Source: JABDMD01 sp965203475
GTDB lineage: Bacteria > Pseudomonadota > Gammaproteobacteria > UBA4575
Length of the DNA stretch: 64,000 nt
Direction: 5' to 3'
Assembly: GCA_965203475.1 (NCBI GenBank)
Contig: OZ241890.1
Span: 1,736,001 to 1,800,000 of the forward strand
Shown: positions 35,898 through 45,848 of the stretch, piece after piece
Position numbering within the stretch: position 1 is the stretch's first letter
How the letters are laid out: each line of letters begins with the position of its first letter
Position numbers and translations under genes: made by a program
Notes under the pieces: generated by a model
Seen by the model: the letters and a program-made list of their open reading frames with translations, nothing else
What the model was told of the DNA's origin: nothing
Database searches by the model: none

Positions 35898-36503
35898 ATG
35901 AGTCAAATTGCTTGTCGAGAATGTGATTTACTCTTAGATGTCCCCGAAATTGATGAAGGTCAACGGGCATATTGTCCACGATGTAACCATCTTCTACTAC
36001 GCAATCCTAAAAATGGACTTGAATACTCTTTAGCCTTTTCGATCGCAGGATTAGCATTTCTATTTCTTGCCAATATTTTTCCATTTTTGGCCTTTAAATC
36101 TAGAGGCTACGAACAAGTAATGACGCTCATGCATAGTTCACTTGAACTATATAAAGGTGGCAGCGAATTTTTAGCGGCTTTAGTACTGGTATTTATTATT
36201 GTTGCGCCAGCTATATTGCTAGCCAGTTTAATTTGGATACTTTACCCATTAGTGTATAAATTCAAACAAGCACCGCGCGCATTCTGGTTAGGCCGATTAA
36301 TTTTTGCAGCATCCCCCTGGAGTATGGCAGAAATTTTCTTAATCGGAATTTTAGTTAGTCTTGTTAAAATCGCTACACTGGCAACAGTAATTCTTGGAAT
36401 ATCGTTTTGGGCTTACATTGCATTCACGGTGTGTTTAACTTTGGCTCTATCCAATCTCGATAAGCATCAGTTTTGGGACACGCTAGAGCAAGCCAATGCG
36501 TGA
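35898..36503 (+). CDS. pqiA: PqiA domain protein, first copy
   Basis: A 201-residue membrane protein of the PqiA family. It begins with a zinc-ribbon-like pair (CRECDLLLDV and CPRCNHLL), followed by four predicted membrane helices. PqiA proteins energise or anchor the PqiB tube that carries lipids between inner and outer membrane. In E. coli the two PqiA halves are one protein; here they are two genes overlapping by eight bases. Confidence 0.9.
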   Translation: MSQIACRECDLLLDVPEIDEGQRAYCPRCNHLLLRNPKNGLEYSLAFSIAGLAFLFLANIFPFLAFKSRGYEQVMTLMHSSLELYKGGSEFLAALVLVFIIVAPAILLASLIWILYPLVYKFKQAPRAFWLGRLIFAASPWSMAEIFLIGILVSLVKIATLATVILGISFWAYIAFTVCLTLALSNLDKHQFWDTLEQANA

Positions 36504-37131
36504 GTTGATTAACATGCAAACTGCTTCACAACAAGGCTTAGCCAATTGTCAAATTTGCGGCAAATTATCCGATGCCAAATTAATTCACTGTCCGCGTTGT
36601 GAATCAAATTTATACCTTAGAAAACCTGACTCAATTCACCGCGTACTTGCCTATTTAGTGACAGCATGCATTTTATATATACCTGCTAATGTATTACCCG
36701 TTACTAAGACTTTACAACTAGGAACTCACACAGAAAGTACAATTATAGGTGGAGTACTGCAGTTGTGGGAACACGGGTCTTATCCTGTCGCCATTATAAT
36801 TTTTGTTGCCAGTATTATAATTCCTATCCTTAAAATTTTAATAATGTTTTGGTTATGTTGGTGTGTAAGTGCTAATCAATTACATCGACCCAAAGAAAGA
36901 ACCTTGATTTATCGCATTACTGAATTTACTGGGCGCTGGTCGATGATAGATGTGTTCGTTGTTGCTATCCTAGTTGCGCTCATTCAACTTGGGGGAATTC
37001 TAACCATTAAGCCGGGCTTAGGCATATTAGCATTTGCAGCAGTCGTGATGGTCACTATGTTTGCCGCCTTTGCCTTTGATCCAAGATTAATTTGGGACAG
37101 GGTTCCACAAAATACATCCGCTAATGAATGA
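36496..37131 (+). CDS. pqiA: PqiA domain protein, second copy
   Basis: A 211-residue second PqiA half. It has its own zinc-binding pairs (CQICGKLSD and CPRCESNLYLRK), then hydrophobic helices including the typical GRWSMIDVFVVAILVALIQ near residue 137. It overlaps both the first pqiA and pqiB by eight bases, so the four genes form a tight operon. Confidence 0.9.
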   Translation: MRELINMQTASQQGLANCQICGKLSDAKLIHCPRCESNLYLRKPDSIHRVLAYLVTACILYIPANVLPVTKTLQLGTHTESTIIGGVLQLWEHGSYPVAIIIFVASIIIPILKILIMFWLCWCVSANQLHRPKERTLIYRITEFTGRWSMIDVFVVAILVALIQLGGILTIKPGLGILAFAAVVMVTMFAAFAFDPRLIWDRVPQNTSANE

Positions 37132-38767
37132 AACACCACAAGCAACAATAAGTAATCGTCGCAAATTACCGGCGATTTGGATTATTCCTTTAATAGCGTT
37201 CGTGTTAGGCATTTGGATGGTTTTAAATTTTTATTTAACTCGCGGACCTCAAATCACCATTACATTTTCCACAGCTGAAGGTATTGAAGCTGATAAAACA
37301 AAAATAAAAGCATTAAATATTGATGTAGGAGTTGTAGAAGGCGTTAAATTAAATCCAGATTTGGAAAGTGTATTGGTCACTGCCAGAATTGATCGCGATG
37401 CAGCATCCTTATTGCGAAAAGATTCGAGCTTCTGGGTAGTACGACCACGTATAGGAACTTCTGGGGTTACAGGATTAAGCACGCTGCTATCAGGGGCCTA
37501 TATCGAGCTTTCACCAGGTGTTGAAAAAGATGGAAAACGTAAATTTATGGGCCTAGATGAAGCCCCTATCACACCCATGACGACGCCGGGTTTACATATA
37601 ACCTTGTTAAGTGATGAAGCTGGTTCCGTAAGTATTGCAAATCCTGTTCTTTACCACGGTTATCGTGTAGGGAGAGTTGAATCTACTAATTTTGATACTG
37701 AGTCCAAACAATTACAAATTGGTATCTTTGTAGAAGAACCCTATGACAGTTTGGTTACTAGCAATTCTCGTTTTTGGAATAGCAGTGGAATTGAAATTAG
37801 TGCAACAGCAACTGGAATTTCTGTAAACACGGGTTCTTTGGAATCCGTTTTGCTCGGTGGTATTTCATTTGATGTACCAGAAAATTTGTTTCATGGCCTA
37901 CCCGTTGAAAATCATACTAAATTTAAACTGTATAAAAACGCTGCCAGCATTAGCGAAAATCCCTATGAACATTTCATAGAATATTTATTGCTATTCGATA
38001 CTTCGGTGCGCGGATTAATAGAAGGCGCACCTGTGTTATACCGCGGTTTGCGCGTGGGCACTGTGGTTGGTGCATCTTTTAATTACTTACATATTGACAT
38101 GGCAAGAATGCAAGGGCGTGTGGCCGGCATTCCTGTGTTAATCCGGCTTGAGCCTGGTAGATGGTTAGGAGAAGACACTGCTGAAGCCAAAGCTAAAGCC
38201 ATATCAGATATTAAAAAAAGTGTCGACGCTGGATTACGCGCCACTATCAAAACGGGAAATTTAATCACTGGCGCACAAGTTGTCTCATTTGATTTTTATG
38301 AAGACGTTGAACCTCAAACTATTGGCAAAGCGGGAAATTACACTACGATACCAACCATTCCATCAAGTTTGGAAGACATACAAATTAAAATTGCAAATTT
38401 ATTAGAAAAATTAAACAAACTTCCTTTGCAAACTGTTTTAGTAGATGCAGATAAAACACTACAACAGGTTTCTACAACTTTTGAAACTGTAAATCAGTCT
38501 GCAAAAGATTTAAATGAAATTCTGCAAAGTACTGAAACGCATGCAATACCTGAATCCTTAAACGCCACGTTGCAAGAGTTGCAAAAAACATTGCGAGGTA
38601 TTTCACCAGACTCTGGTCTGTATCAAGATTTAAACAAAAGCATTGTGCAACTTGAAGCGACCTTGCGGAATGTTGAGCAGCTAACTTATACCATCGACAC
38701 AAAACCTAACTCTTTAATCTTCTCGAAACCTAAAACAGAAGACTTACAACCACAGGCGCAAAACTAA
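37124..38767 (+). CDS. pqiB: MCE/MlaD-domain lipid transport protein PqiB
   Basis: A 547-residue protein with one N-terminal membrane helix (IWIIPLIAFVLGIWMVLNF) and three MCE domains beginning near residues 40, 155 and 280, each with a TKIKALNIDVGVVEGVKL-like core. It ends in a coiled coil rich in Leu, Gln and Thr. PqiB hexamers build a needle across the periplasm for lipid traffic. Length and layout match the family. Confidence 0.93.
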   Translation: MNETPQATISNRRKLPAIWIIPLIAFVLGIWMVLNFYLTRGPQITITFSTAEGIEADKTKIKALNIDVGVVEGVKLNPDLESVLVTARIDRDAASLLRKDSSFWVVRPRIGTSGVTGLSTLLSGAYIELSPGVEKDGKRKFMGLDEAPITPMTTPGLHITLLSDEAGSVSIANPVLYHGYRVGRVESTNFDTESKQLQIGIFVEEPYDSLVTSNSRFWNSSGIEISATATGISVNTGSLESVLLGGISFDVPENLFHGLPVENHTKFKLYKNAASISENPYEHFIEYLLLFDTSVRGLIEGAPVLYRGLRVGTVVGASFNYLHIDMARMQGRVAGIPVLIRLEPGRWLGEDTAEAKAKAISDIKKSVDAGLRATIKTGNLITGAQVVSFDFYEDVEPQTIGKAGNYTTIPTIPSSLEDIQIKIANLLEKLNKLPLQTVLVDADKTLQQVSTTFETVNQSAKDLNEILQSTETHAIPESLNATLQELQKTLRGISPDSGLYQDLNKSIVQLEATLRNVEQLTYTIDTKPNSLIFSKPKTEDLQPQAQN

Positions 38768-38769
38768 TT

Positions 38770-39360
38770 ATGCATAATTCTTCATTCATAAAATTATTTT
38801 GCATTTTATTTTTATGTATTTTGCTACTTGCATGTAGCACTACTACGCCACCAGAAACACAATTCTATGTATTAACTCCTTCAGTTTCTGCGATAAACAA
38901 CAGTAACCTTGATACGAACCCAAAACTTGTGATTGAACCAATCCAACTTGCAAATTTTCTCGATCAACCAGGGATAGTTCTACAAACAGATACTCATCAA
39001 ATTCAATCTGCCCATTATCATCGCTGGGCTGAGCCATTAAAAAGAAATCTACATCGCTATATTTCAAAAAATATAGATACTCAGCTTGCAGGGGTTATTA
39101 TTGAAAGTGAATTGGCCAAAAAAGATGAAAATTCTTTACAACGACTTGATATAAGCATAGATGCCTTTAACGGAACCGTAGATGGAAAAGCAATATTAAG
39201 TGGATTTTGGACATTGCAAAATCAACAAGCTGACACAGTTACCAAACAACCCTTTTCTTACTCCACAGAGTTGAAGAAGGCTGGTTACCCTGAATTGGTG
39301 AACAAGTTAGCTAATTTACTTGATCAGTTTTGCGCAGATTTAGTGTTGGTATTGAATTAA
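38770..39360 (+). CDS. pqiC: PqiC-type outer-membrane lipoprotein
   Basis: A 196-residue lipoprotein with signal and lipobox LLLACSTT, followed by the ABC-type transport auxiliary domain (TQFYVLTPSVSAI, then LAEPLKRNL-like HRWAEPLKRNLHRYIS). PqiC docks the PqiB needle at the outer membrane. It starts two bases after pqiB and ends the operon. The 16-base gap to the convergent gene begins a small AAAAGT/ACTTTT hairpin that may terminate transcription. Confidence 0.87.
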   Translation: MHNSSFIKLFCILFLCILLLACSTTTPPETQFYVLTPSVSAINNSNLDTNPKLVIEPIQLANFLDQPGIVLQTDTHQIQSAHYHRWAEPLKRNLHRYISKNIDTQLAGVIIESELAKKDENSLQRLDISIDAFNGTVDGKAILSGFWTLQNQQADTVTKQPFSYSTELKKAGYPELVNKLANLLDQFCADLVLVLN

Positions 39361-39376
39361 CTAAAAAGTTTAACTT

Positions 39377-39919
39377 TTATTTTTTCCAACTCGCTTGTGC
39401 AAATACATCATCTACAGAAGTCTTTGCTACATGGTTTGTGTAGTTGGACATCACTTTAACCGCAACACCCAAAATCACCTCTAGTATATTCTGTTTGTTA
39501 TATCCTGCATCTAAGAAATTTTTTACATCTGCTTCTTGAAGCCAACCACGAGTAACTACAACTTGTTTTGCAAATTGATGCAAAGCTTCTAGTTTTTGAT
39601 CCTCAATAGCATTGCCCTCTCGTATGGCGTTAATTACATCTTCTGGAATTTTTGCCTTCTGTGAAGCCACTGTATGTGCGGCCATACAATAACCACATTC
39701 GTTTTCATAACTTGCTGTCAATAAAATAATTTGTTGTTCCGTTGCGCTGAGTGAAGAACTGGAAAATATATTAGATAAAGTCATATATCCTTCGAGTAGC
39801 GCTGGTGATTCAGCCATTGTGGCTAATAAATTTGGCACAAAACCAAATTTACTATTAGCAGCTTCCAGTAACTTCTTAGATTTATCTGGAGCATTATCAA
39901 TTGAATAGGTGGTATACAT
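39377..39919 (-). CDS. Carboxymuconolactone decarboxylase/AhpD-like protein
   Basis: A 180-residue helical protein with the AhpD active-site signature ENECGYCMAAHTV near residue 73 (CxxCxxxH). Such proteins are thiol-based peroxidase or reductase partners or alkylhydroperoxidase-like enzymes. The neighbouring tetR-type gene, transcribed in the same direction from upstream, probably controls it. The real oxidant or electrophile is unknown. Confidence 0.87.
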   Translation of the reverse strand: MYTTYSIDNAPDKSKKLLEAANSKFGFVPNLLATMAESPALLEGYMTLSNIFSSSSLSATEQQIILLTASYENECGYCMAAHTVASQKAKIPEDVINAIREGNAIEDQKLEALHQFAKQVVVTRGWLQEADVKNFLDAGYNKQNILEVILGVAVKVMSNYTNHVAKTSVDDVFAQASWKK

Positions 39920-39948
39920 CGTGACAAAATTTCCTGTAATTAAAATTT

Positions 39949-40524
39949 TTAATGAATTTTTTTAATGATTAATTTTACTTGATTTGATAAATATCTTTTA
40001 TCCATCCCTGCATGAGACAACGTTTGTAATCCACTCAGGTTACAAACTAAAGATCGAGCCAGATCAGCAGCACTAATTTTACTTGAAAGCTTTTTTTCTT
40101 TTTGAGATTGTTTGATGGCTTTTAAAAACACTTTTTCAATTCTGGAATAACTTTTTTTTACCGCCTCAGAAAGTTCTAGATCACGCTGCCCGAATTCATT
40201 TGCAGAATTTACTAACAAACAGCCCGCTTTATTTTCTTGATTCGGAATACTTTTAAAAAAATTTTCAATAATGGAGATTCCAGAAGTACCCGGTTGTAAT
40301 CCCTGCAGAAATCCATCAACTCTCATATCGGTATAATGTGTTAAACAGTCAATAAATAATTTCTTCTTACTGCCAAAGGCTTGATAGAAGCTGCTTTTCG
40401 ATAATCCCATTTGATCGATCAACTCTTGTACAGAAGTGACATGATACCCCTGCTGCCAAAATTTATGCAGGGCAACTTCCAGCACTTCTTTACGATCAAA
40501 TTCCTTGGGTCTACCTATGGTCAT
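39949..40524 (-). CDS. TetR-family transcriptional regulator
   Basis: A 191-residue repressor with N-terminal helix-turn-helix MTIGRPKEFDRKEVLEVALHKF leading to TSVQELIDQMGLSKSSFYQAFGSKKKLF, the TetR signature. The C-terminal domain (about residues 60-190) is ligand binding and contains a single cysteine pair region (KAGCLLVN). ATG at 40524 was preferred over the 12-residue longer reading. An excellent palindrome lies just upstream. Confidence 0.9.
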   Translation of the reverse strand: MTIGRPKEFDRKEVLEVALHKFWQQGYHVTSVQELIDQMGLSKSSFYQAFGSKKKLFIDCLTHYTDMRVDGFLQGLQPGTSGISIIENFFKSIPNQENKAGCLLVNSANEFGQRDLELSEAVKKSYSRIEKVFLKAIKQSQKEKKLSSKISAADLARSLVCNLSGLQTLSHAGMDKRYLSNQVKLIIKKIH

Positions 40525-40550
40525 GTTTCTATCGTAGTAATGATAAATGA

Positions 40551-40570
40551 TTTGGACCAATTAGTCCAAA
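40551..40570. promoter_or_regulatory. Probable TetR operator
   Basis: TTTGGAC and GTCCAAA form a perfect 7-base inverted repeat around a six-base centre, 27 bases upstream of the tetR ATG. Position and symmetry fit an autoregulatory operator that also governs the AhpD-like gene downstream. Confidence 0.7.
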
Positions 40571-41028
40571 TTTAAATTGGATAAATTTTGATTCAAATAC
40601 AAGTAGGTAAATTTTGTTGCAATGCTCATGAACAGAGCATGAATACAGATGAGCCTTAAGGGTTAGGTGTATTCTTAATAGTATAAAGATCAAATTTTGT
40701 TCATAAAGAACACTTTTTATCAGATAAATTAATTAAATATAAATTTGGAAAGTAGATTCACAGATAAGAATATATTTCGTACCAGCAAGCCGTTATAATA
40801 ATTTTATAAGGCTCTTAATTTTTACTTATCCCTAAATATATACATATAAATCTTGATAAGTAACATTCAGCCCCTAAATTTTTTACTAAAACCTATACCT
40901 TAGAATTATAAAATCTGCGGCCCAATCTGTACTAAAATTAGCGCAGGGAGAAGTGCGAGCTGCGAAGAGAATTTCATCATCGATAACGCACGAAAGTACA
41001 CAATAATATTCAATCTGAAACTACAGCT
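40571..41028. other. AT-rich gap upstream of heme O synthase
   Basis: No gene is visible. One 6-bp hairpin, ATGCTC-ATGAACA-GAGCAT, lies at 40622-40640. The promoter of the ctaB-cox genes must be in the right-hand part, but no convincing consensus was found by eye. Confidence 0.4.
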
Positions 41029-41928
41029 ATGAATGCAACATTAACTGCGGCTCGAAGTCAGGTCAGCGATTTCGTTGAAATTTGTAAACCCAGGATTACC
41101 CTGCTTGTACTGGTAACTACTTTTGCTGGTATGTGGTTAGCAGGTAGTAATTATTTGTCTTTTGATCTCGTGTTCCTAACCTTATTGGGTACAGGTCTTG
41201 CTTCAGCATCCAGTGGTGCGCTTAATAATTATGTTGATCGTGACGTTGATAAATTAATGGCACGTACTCGTACCCGTGCCTTACCCTCTTCCAGACTACA
41301 TCCACAACAAGCCTTATGGCTGGGAGTAATGTTAAGTATTTGGTCCTTTGCAATACTTTTCTATTTAATAAACCCCCTCACTGCATTTTTAGCTACGGCC
41401 ACCACATTTTCTTATGTGGTGATTTACACCATTTGGTTAAAAAGAACTTCTGCACTATGCACTGAAATTGGTGGAATCGCTGGTGCCATGCCACCTGTAA
41501 TCGGTTGGGCGGCTGTTACCAATGAAATTGGTTGGCCTGCCTTGGTAATGTTTTTAATCATGTTCATTTGGCAGCCCCCACATTTCTGGGCACTGGCCTT
41601 ATTAAGGGCAGACGAGTACCGCCGAGCAAATTTGAAAATGTTACCTGTAGTCAGTGGTAACCGTGCTACAAAAATTCGTATGCTGGCCTATACTATTGCT
41701 TTATTACCGACCAGCTTTTTAATGTATTGGTTGGATCTCACAGGCCCAATTTATTTAACGGCTGCACTAATTTTAGGAATTGCCTATTTAGTATTAACGA
41801 TAAATTTTGCACGTAAGCCAATCACGCATAAAAGTACCCGCAAACTATTCGGCTTCTCGATACTGTATTTATTGGGCTTGTTTACATTTATTTTTATTGA
41901 TTGTCAGTGCAGTGTTGGAGTAATTTGA
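41029..41928 (+). CDS. ctaB: Protoheme IX farnesyltransferase (heme O synthase)
   Basis: A 299-residue polytopic UbiA-family prenyltransferase that makes heme O for the terminal oxidase. Asp-rich motifs are NNYVDRDVDKLMARTRTRALP near residue 67 and ADEYRRANLKMLPVV near residue 200. It directly precedes the cox genes, which supports its heme-supplying role. Confidence 0.95.
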   Translation: MNATLTAARSQVSDFVEICKPRITLLVLVTTFAGMWLAGSNYLSFDLVFLTLLGTGLASASSGALNNYVDRDVDKLMARTRTRALPSSRLHPQQALWLGVMLSIWSFAILFYLINPLTAFLATATTFSYVVIYTIWLKRTSALCTEIGGIAGAMPPVIGWAAVTNEIGWPALVMFLIMFIWQPPHFWALALLRADEYRRANLKMLPVVSGNRATKIRMLAYTIALLPTSFLMYWLDLTGPIYLTAALILGIAYLVLTINFARKPITHKSTRKLFGFSILYLLGLFTFIFIDCQCSVGVI

Positions 41929-41996
41929 TTTATGTTAGTAGAACAAGTCAAAGGATTTACAAAATTACAACACCTTATAAATAAGGAGACTCACTA

Positions 41997-43352
41997 ATGA
42001 CGGTAGCCATTATCGTAATTCTTTTGGTCATTGGATCTATAATTTTCCACTTTATGAGTCCGTGGTATTTCACCGAATTGGCCTCCAACTGGAGCATGAT
42101 GGATACCACCGTAACCATTACCTTTATAGTTTGTGGCATTGTCTTTGTGTTGGCTAACTTATTTATGGCGTATTGCATAATCAAGTTTCGAAATAAAAGC
42201 AGCGATCAAAGAGCACATTACGAACCAGAAAATAAAAAGCTGGAAGGCTGGCTTACTATCATTACAACTATTGGGGTTGTCGCCATGTTGGCTCCCGGAT
42301 TAGTAGTATGGGGCCAGTTTGTATCTCCACCTGATGATGCTGATATCGTTGAAGCCATCGGACAACAATGGCAATGGACATTTCGATTACCAGGCAAAGA
42401 TGGGCGTCTGGGTACAGTAGATACAAAGCAAATCAGCATCGAAAATCCTTTTGGCATGAATGATGACGACCCCTACGGGCAAGATGATGTTCTCATTGCT
42501 GGCAATGAATTACATATTCCTATAGATCGACCAGTTAAATTTAATTTACGTTCTAAAGATGTGTTACACAATTTCACAGTGCCGCAATTTCGCGTAAAAA
42601 TGGATTTAGTCCCGGGGATGATTACTTGGCAATGGCTTACTCCTACTAGAACAGGAAGTTTTGATATTTTATGTGAAGAACTCTGTGGCATAGCCCATCA
42701 CAGCATGCGTGGCAGAGTTGTTGTTGAAGAGCTAGATGAATACTACGCGTGGTTGGATCAACAACCCACCTATGCCGAGTTAAAAGCGCAGCCTGCAGGT
42801 GATGCTGCGGCCGGTAAAGCCCTGTATCAAGCATGCGCTGCTTGTCATGGTTTACAAGGCGAAGGTAACCAGGCTCTGAACTCTCCTAAACTTAGTGGGC
42901 AGGAGAATTGGTATTTGAAACGGCAACTCACTTATTTCAAACATGGGATAAGGGGCTCTGATCCAAACGATACGTTCGGCTTACAAATGGCCCCCATGGC
43001 TGCCACCCTAGTCGATGAAGCAGCGATTAATAATGTTGCTGCTTATATTCAAACCTTACCTGATACCCCTGCCGAGCATACGATTACTGGAGATATTGAA
43101 AATGGTAAGGACTTATACATTACTTGTAGTAAATGTCATGGAAAACAGGCTGAAGGTCGCTGGTCTGTGAATGCTCCACGTATTGCGGGCATGAGTGACT
43201 GGTATGTGTTAACACAGTTGAAAAACTTTAAACAGGGTATACGAGGCGCCCATCCTGGAGATGCGACCGGCAGACAAATGGAATCTATGGTGCTCAGTTT
43301 AAACGAAGATAAAATGAAAGATGTAATTGCTTACATCAACAGTTTACAGTGA
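41997..43352 (+). CDS. coxB: Cytochrome c oxidase subunit II with two fused cytochrome c domains
   Basis: A 451-residue fusion. Residues 1-80 contain two membrane helices, about 110-250 is the cupredoxin domain with the CuA site CEELCGIAHHSM, and the rest has two class I cytochrome c domains with heme motifs CAACHG near residue 279 and CSKCHG near residue 378. The fused hemes pass electrons straight to CuA. AAGGAG precedes the ATG. Confidence 0.95.
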   Translation: MTVAIIVILLVIGSIIFHFMSPWYFTELASNWSMMDTTVTITFIVCGIVFVLANLFMAYCIIKFRNKSSDQRAHYEPENKKLEGWLTIITTIGVVAMLAPGLVVWGQFVSPPDDADIVEAIGQQWQWTFRLPGKDGRLGTVDTKQISIENPFGMNDDDPYGQDDVLIAGNELHIPIDRPVKFNLRSKDVLHNFTVPQFRVKMDLVPGMITWQWLTPTRTGSFDILCEELCGIAHHSMRGRVVVEELDEYYAWLDQQPTYAELKAQPAGDAAAGKALYQACAACHGLQGEGNQALNSPKLSGQENWYLKRQLTYFKHGIRGSDPNDTFGLQMAPMAATLVDEAAINNVAAYIQTLPDTPAEHTITGDIENGKDLYITCSKCHGKQAEGRWSVNAPRIAGMSDWYVLTQLKNFKQGIRGAHPGDATGRQMESMVLSLNEDKMKDVIAYINSLQ

Positions 43353-43396
43353 AGTTAATTTATAGAAATTAAATAGTTAGAAACGAGGAGATTGTA

Positions 43397-45145
43397 ATGG
43401 CACACGTTGCACTGGCCGACAAAGGACAAGAGCTTGCCCATCCAAAGACATGGATAGGCATGTATGTCTGGAGCCAAGACCATAAAGTCATTGGCATACA
43501 ATATATCATCACTGCAACTGCAGTAGGATTAGTCGCATTGGTATTATCTGGCATGATGCGTTTACAACTTGGTTTTCCTGGCGCATTCGATCTAGTTCAA
43601 CCCAGTGAATATTATACTGCGGTCACCATGCACGGCATGATCATGGTTGTATTTATGCTTACAGCATTTTTTCTAGGTGGGTTTGGCAATTTGTTAATCC
43701 CTTTAATGTGTGGTGCACGTGACATGGCTTTCCCATATATGAATATGCTCAGTTTTTGGGTGTACTTACTTTCTGTGATCGTATTATGCGCAAGCTTTTT
43801 TGTTCCCGAAGGAGCCACTGGTGCTGGTTGGACGCTATATCCTCCTCAAGCAATCACTGAAGGATCCGCGGGCGCTGGGTGGGGAATTATTTTGATGCTT
43901 GTCTCCTTGGCATTATTTATTGTCGCATTCACCATGGGAGGCTTAAATTATATTACTACTGCTTTTCAAGCACGTACCCGTGGTATGACTTTGATGCGTA
44001 TGCCGCTTTCGGTATGGGGCATTATCATGGCGACCATCTTAGGTTTATTAGCATTCCCAGCTTTATTGGTGGCAGCCATTATGATGTTGTTAGATGCCAT
44101 TATCGGAACAAGCTTCTTTATGCCTGCTATTTCAAATCTTGGTGAACAAACAGCTACTGAGGGCGGTAGCCCAATTTTATTCCAGCATTTATTTTGGTTC
44201 TTTGGTCATCCAGAAGTCTATATTGTAGCCTTACCAATGTTTGGAATTGCTTCTGATTTAATCAGTACGCATGCACGTAAAAATATATTTGGCTACAGAA
44301 TGATGGTATGGGCCTTGGTTGCCATTGGAGGTCTCAGCTTTATCGTATGGGCTCATCACATGTATGTAAGTGGCATGAATCCGTACTTTGGATTTTTCTT
44401 TGCTACCACTACGTTAATTATTGCGGTTCCCACTGCTATTAAAGTTTACAACTGGGTACTTACTCTATGGCGCGGCAATATTCATTTGAATGTACCTATG
44501 TTATTTGCCATTGGATTTATCTTTACCTTTATTCACGGCGGTATTACAGGATTGTTTCTTGGAAATGTTGCCGTAGATGTACCCTTGTCAGATACCTATT
44601 TTGTAATTGGCCATTTCCATATGGTCATGGGTGTATCACCGTTCTTAATTGTGTTTGGTGGTATATATCATTGGTTTCCAAAATTTAGTGGCCGAATGTT
44701 AAATGACACCATGGGCAAAATACACTTTTGGTTAACCTTCCTAGGAACTTATGCTGTTTACCTGCCCATGCATTACATTGGTATTCTAGGTGTTCCTCGT
44801 CGTTATTATGCTTACGGAACAACTGAATTTTTACCAGATTCAGTGCAGGCGGTGAATGTAAGCATTACTATTGCCGCTTTAATTGTTGGCACAGCACAAC
44901 TTCTATTCATTGTTAATATCGTCTGGAGTATCTTTAGAGGTAAGAAAGCGGATAGTAACCCGTGGCGTGCTACCACCCTTGAGTGGCAAACACCAGATAC
45001 TCCACCGAAACATGGTAATTGGGGGCCTGAGTTACCTGTAGTGTATCGTTGGGCGTATTCTTACAGCGTTCCAGGAGCAAAAGAAGATTTTATTCCACAA
45101 ACAGAAGAGCCGAGTGAAAATACTCGAGGGGAAGAGGAAGTTTAA
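43397..45145 (+). CDS. coxA: Cytochrome c oxidase subunit I
   Basis: The 582-residue catalytic subunit with at least 12 membrane helices. The CuB/heme ligands are seen in WFFGHPEVYIVALP near residue 268, HHMYVSGMNP near residue 317 and GHFHMVMG near residue 405. The N-terminal WIGMYVWSQDHKVIG is shortened compared with canonical aa3 enzymes. It follows coxB by 44 bases, with GAGGAG as ribosome site. Confidence 0.96.
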   Translation: MAHVALADKGQELAHPKTWIGMYVWSQDHKVIGIQYIITATAVGLVALVLSGMMRLQLGFPGAFDLVQPSEYYTAVTMHGMIMVVFMLTAFFLGGFGNLLIPLMCGARDMAFPYMNMLSFWVYLLSVIVLCASFFVPEGATGAGWTLYPPQAITEGSAGAGWGIILMLVSLALFIVAFTMGGLNYITTAFQARTRGMTLMRMPLSVWGIIMATILGLLAFPALLVAAIMMLLDAIIGTSFFMPAISNLGEQTATEGGSPILFQHLFWFFGHPEVYIVALPMFGIASDLISTHARKNIFGYRMMVWALVAIGGLSFIVWAHHMYVSGMNPYFGFFFATTTLIIAVPTAIKVYNWVLTLWRGNIHLNVPMLFAIGFIFTFIHGGITGLFLGNVAVDVPLSDTYFVIGHFHMVMGVSPFLIVFGGIYHWFPKFSGRMLNDTMGKIHFWLTFLGTYAVYLPMHYIGILGVPRRYYAYGTTEFLPDSVQAVNVSITIAALIVGTAQLLFIVNIVWSIFRGKKADSNPWRATTLEWQTPDTPPKHGNWGPELPVVYRWAYSYSVPGAKEDFIPQTEEPSENTRGEEEV

Positions 45146-45148
45146 GCC

Positions 45149-45814
45149 ATGACAGCTACACTCATTTTCCTCGCTGTCATTATGGGTGGCATTGTGTTCT
45201 GGCTGATTCGCCAGACCATTAATGTACAGCCCTGGGCAGAAGAAGGCCCTATAGGCAAACACCATGCAGGAGGTCCTTTTTCGATACCGCCTGCGAAAAT
45301 TGGTTTGATTGCATTCCTTGCCGTTGCGAGTTCCTTATTCTCTCTGTTTATCAGTGCCTATTTCCAACGCATGGAGTATGGCGACTGGACACCTTTAGCT
45401 GACCCAGCACTGTTATGGATCAATACAGGCTTTTTGATATTGGGGAGTGTGTTTTTCCAGCGTGCACGAAATGCTGTTATTCGTAGCCAAGTAACTACAA
45501 CAAAAACAAATCTAATTATCGCGGGCTTATTTACCTTTGCATTTATCGCAGGTCAAATTTGGGTGTGGCAAGGGCTACAAGATGCTGGATTTTATCTTAC
45601 TAACAATCCTGCCAATTCTTTTTTCTATGTACTAACGGCAATACACATACTTCATATTCTTGGAGGATTATGGGTATGGAGCACATCCATTTTTAAATTA
45701 CAAAGTAACGTTGAAATCCATAAAGTTCGAACCAGTGTTGAACTATGTACAATTTACTGGCACTTCTTACTTTTAGTTTGGTTAGTACTCTTCGCATTGT
45801 TGTTATCAACGTAA
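45149..45814 (+). CDS. coxC: Cytochrome c oxidase subunit III-like protein, first copy
   Basis: A 221-residue membrane protein of the heme-copper oxidase subunit III family, with FFYVLTAIHILHILGGLWVW near residue 152 and the closing ELCTIYWHFLLLVWLVLF. It begins three bases after coxA. The two subunit III-like genes in a row recall the CoxMNOP-type alternative oxidases of other proteobacteria. Confidence 0.9.
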   Translation: MTATLIFLAVIMGGIVFWLIRQTINVQPWAEEGPIGKHHAGGPFSIPPAKIGLIAFLAVASSLFSLFISAYFQRMEYGDWTPLADPALLWINTGFLILGSVFFQRARNAVIRSQVTTTKTNLIIAGLFTFAFIAGQIWVWQGLQDAGFYLTNNPANSFFYVLTAIHILHILGGLWVWSTSIFKLQSNVEIHKVRTSVELCTIYWHFLLLVWLVLFALLLST

Positions 45815-45848
45815 ATTAATCAAAAGGTCCAAAAAGGAATATAAACAC

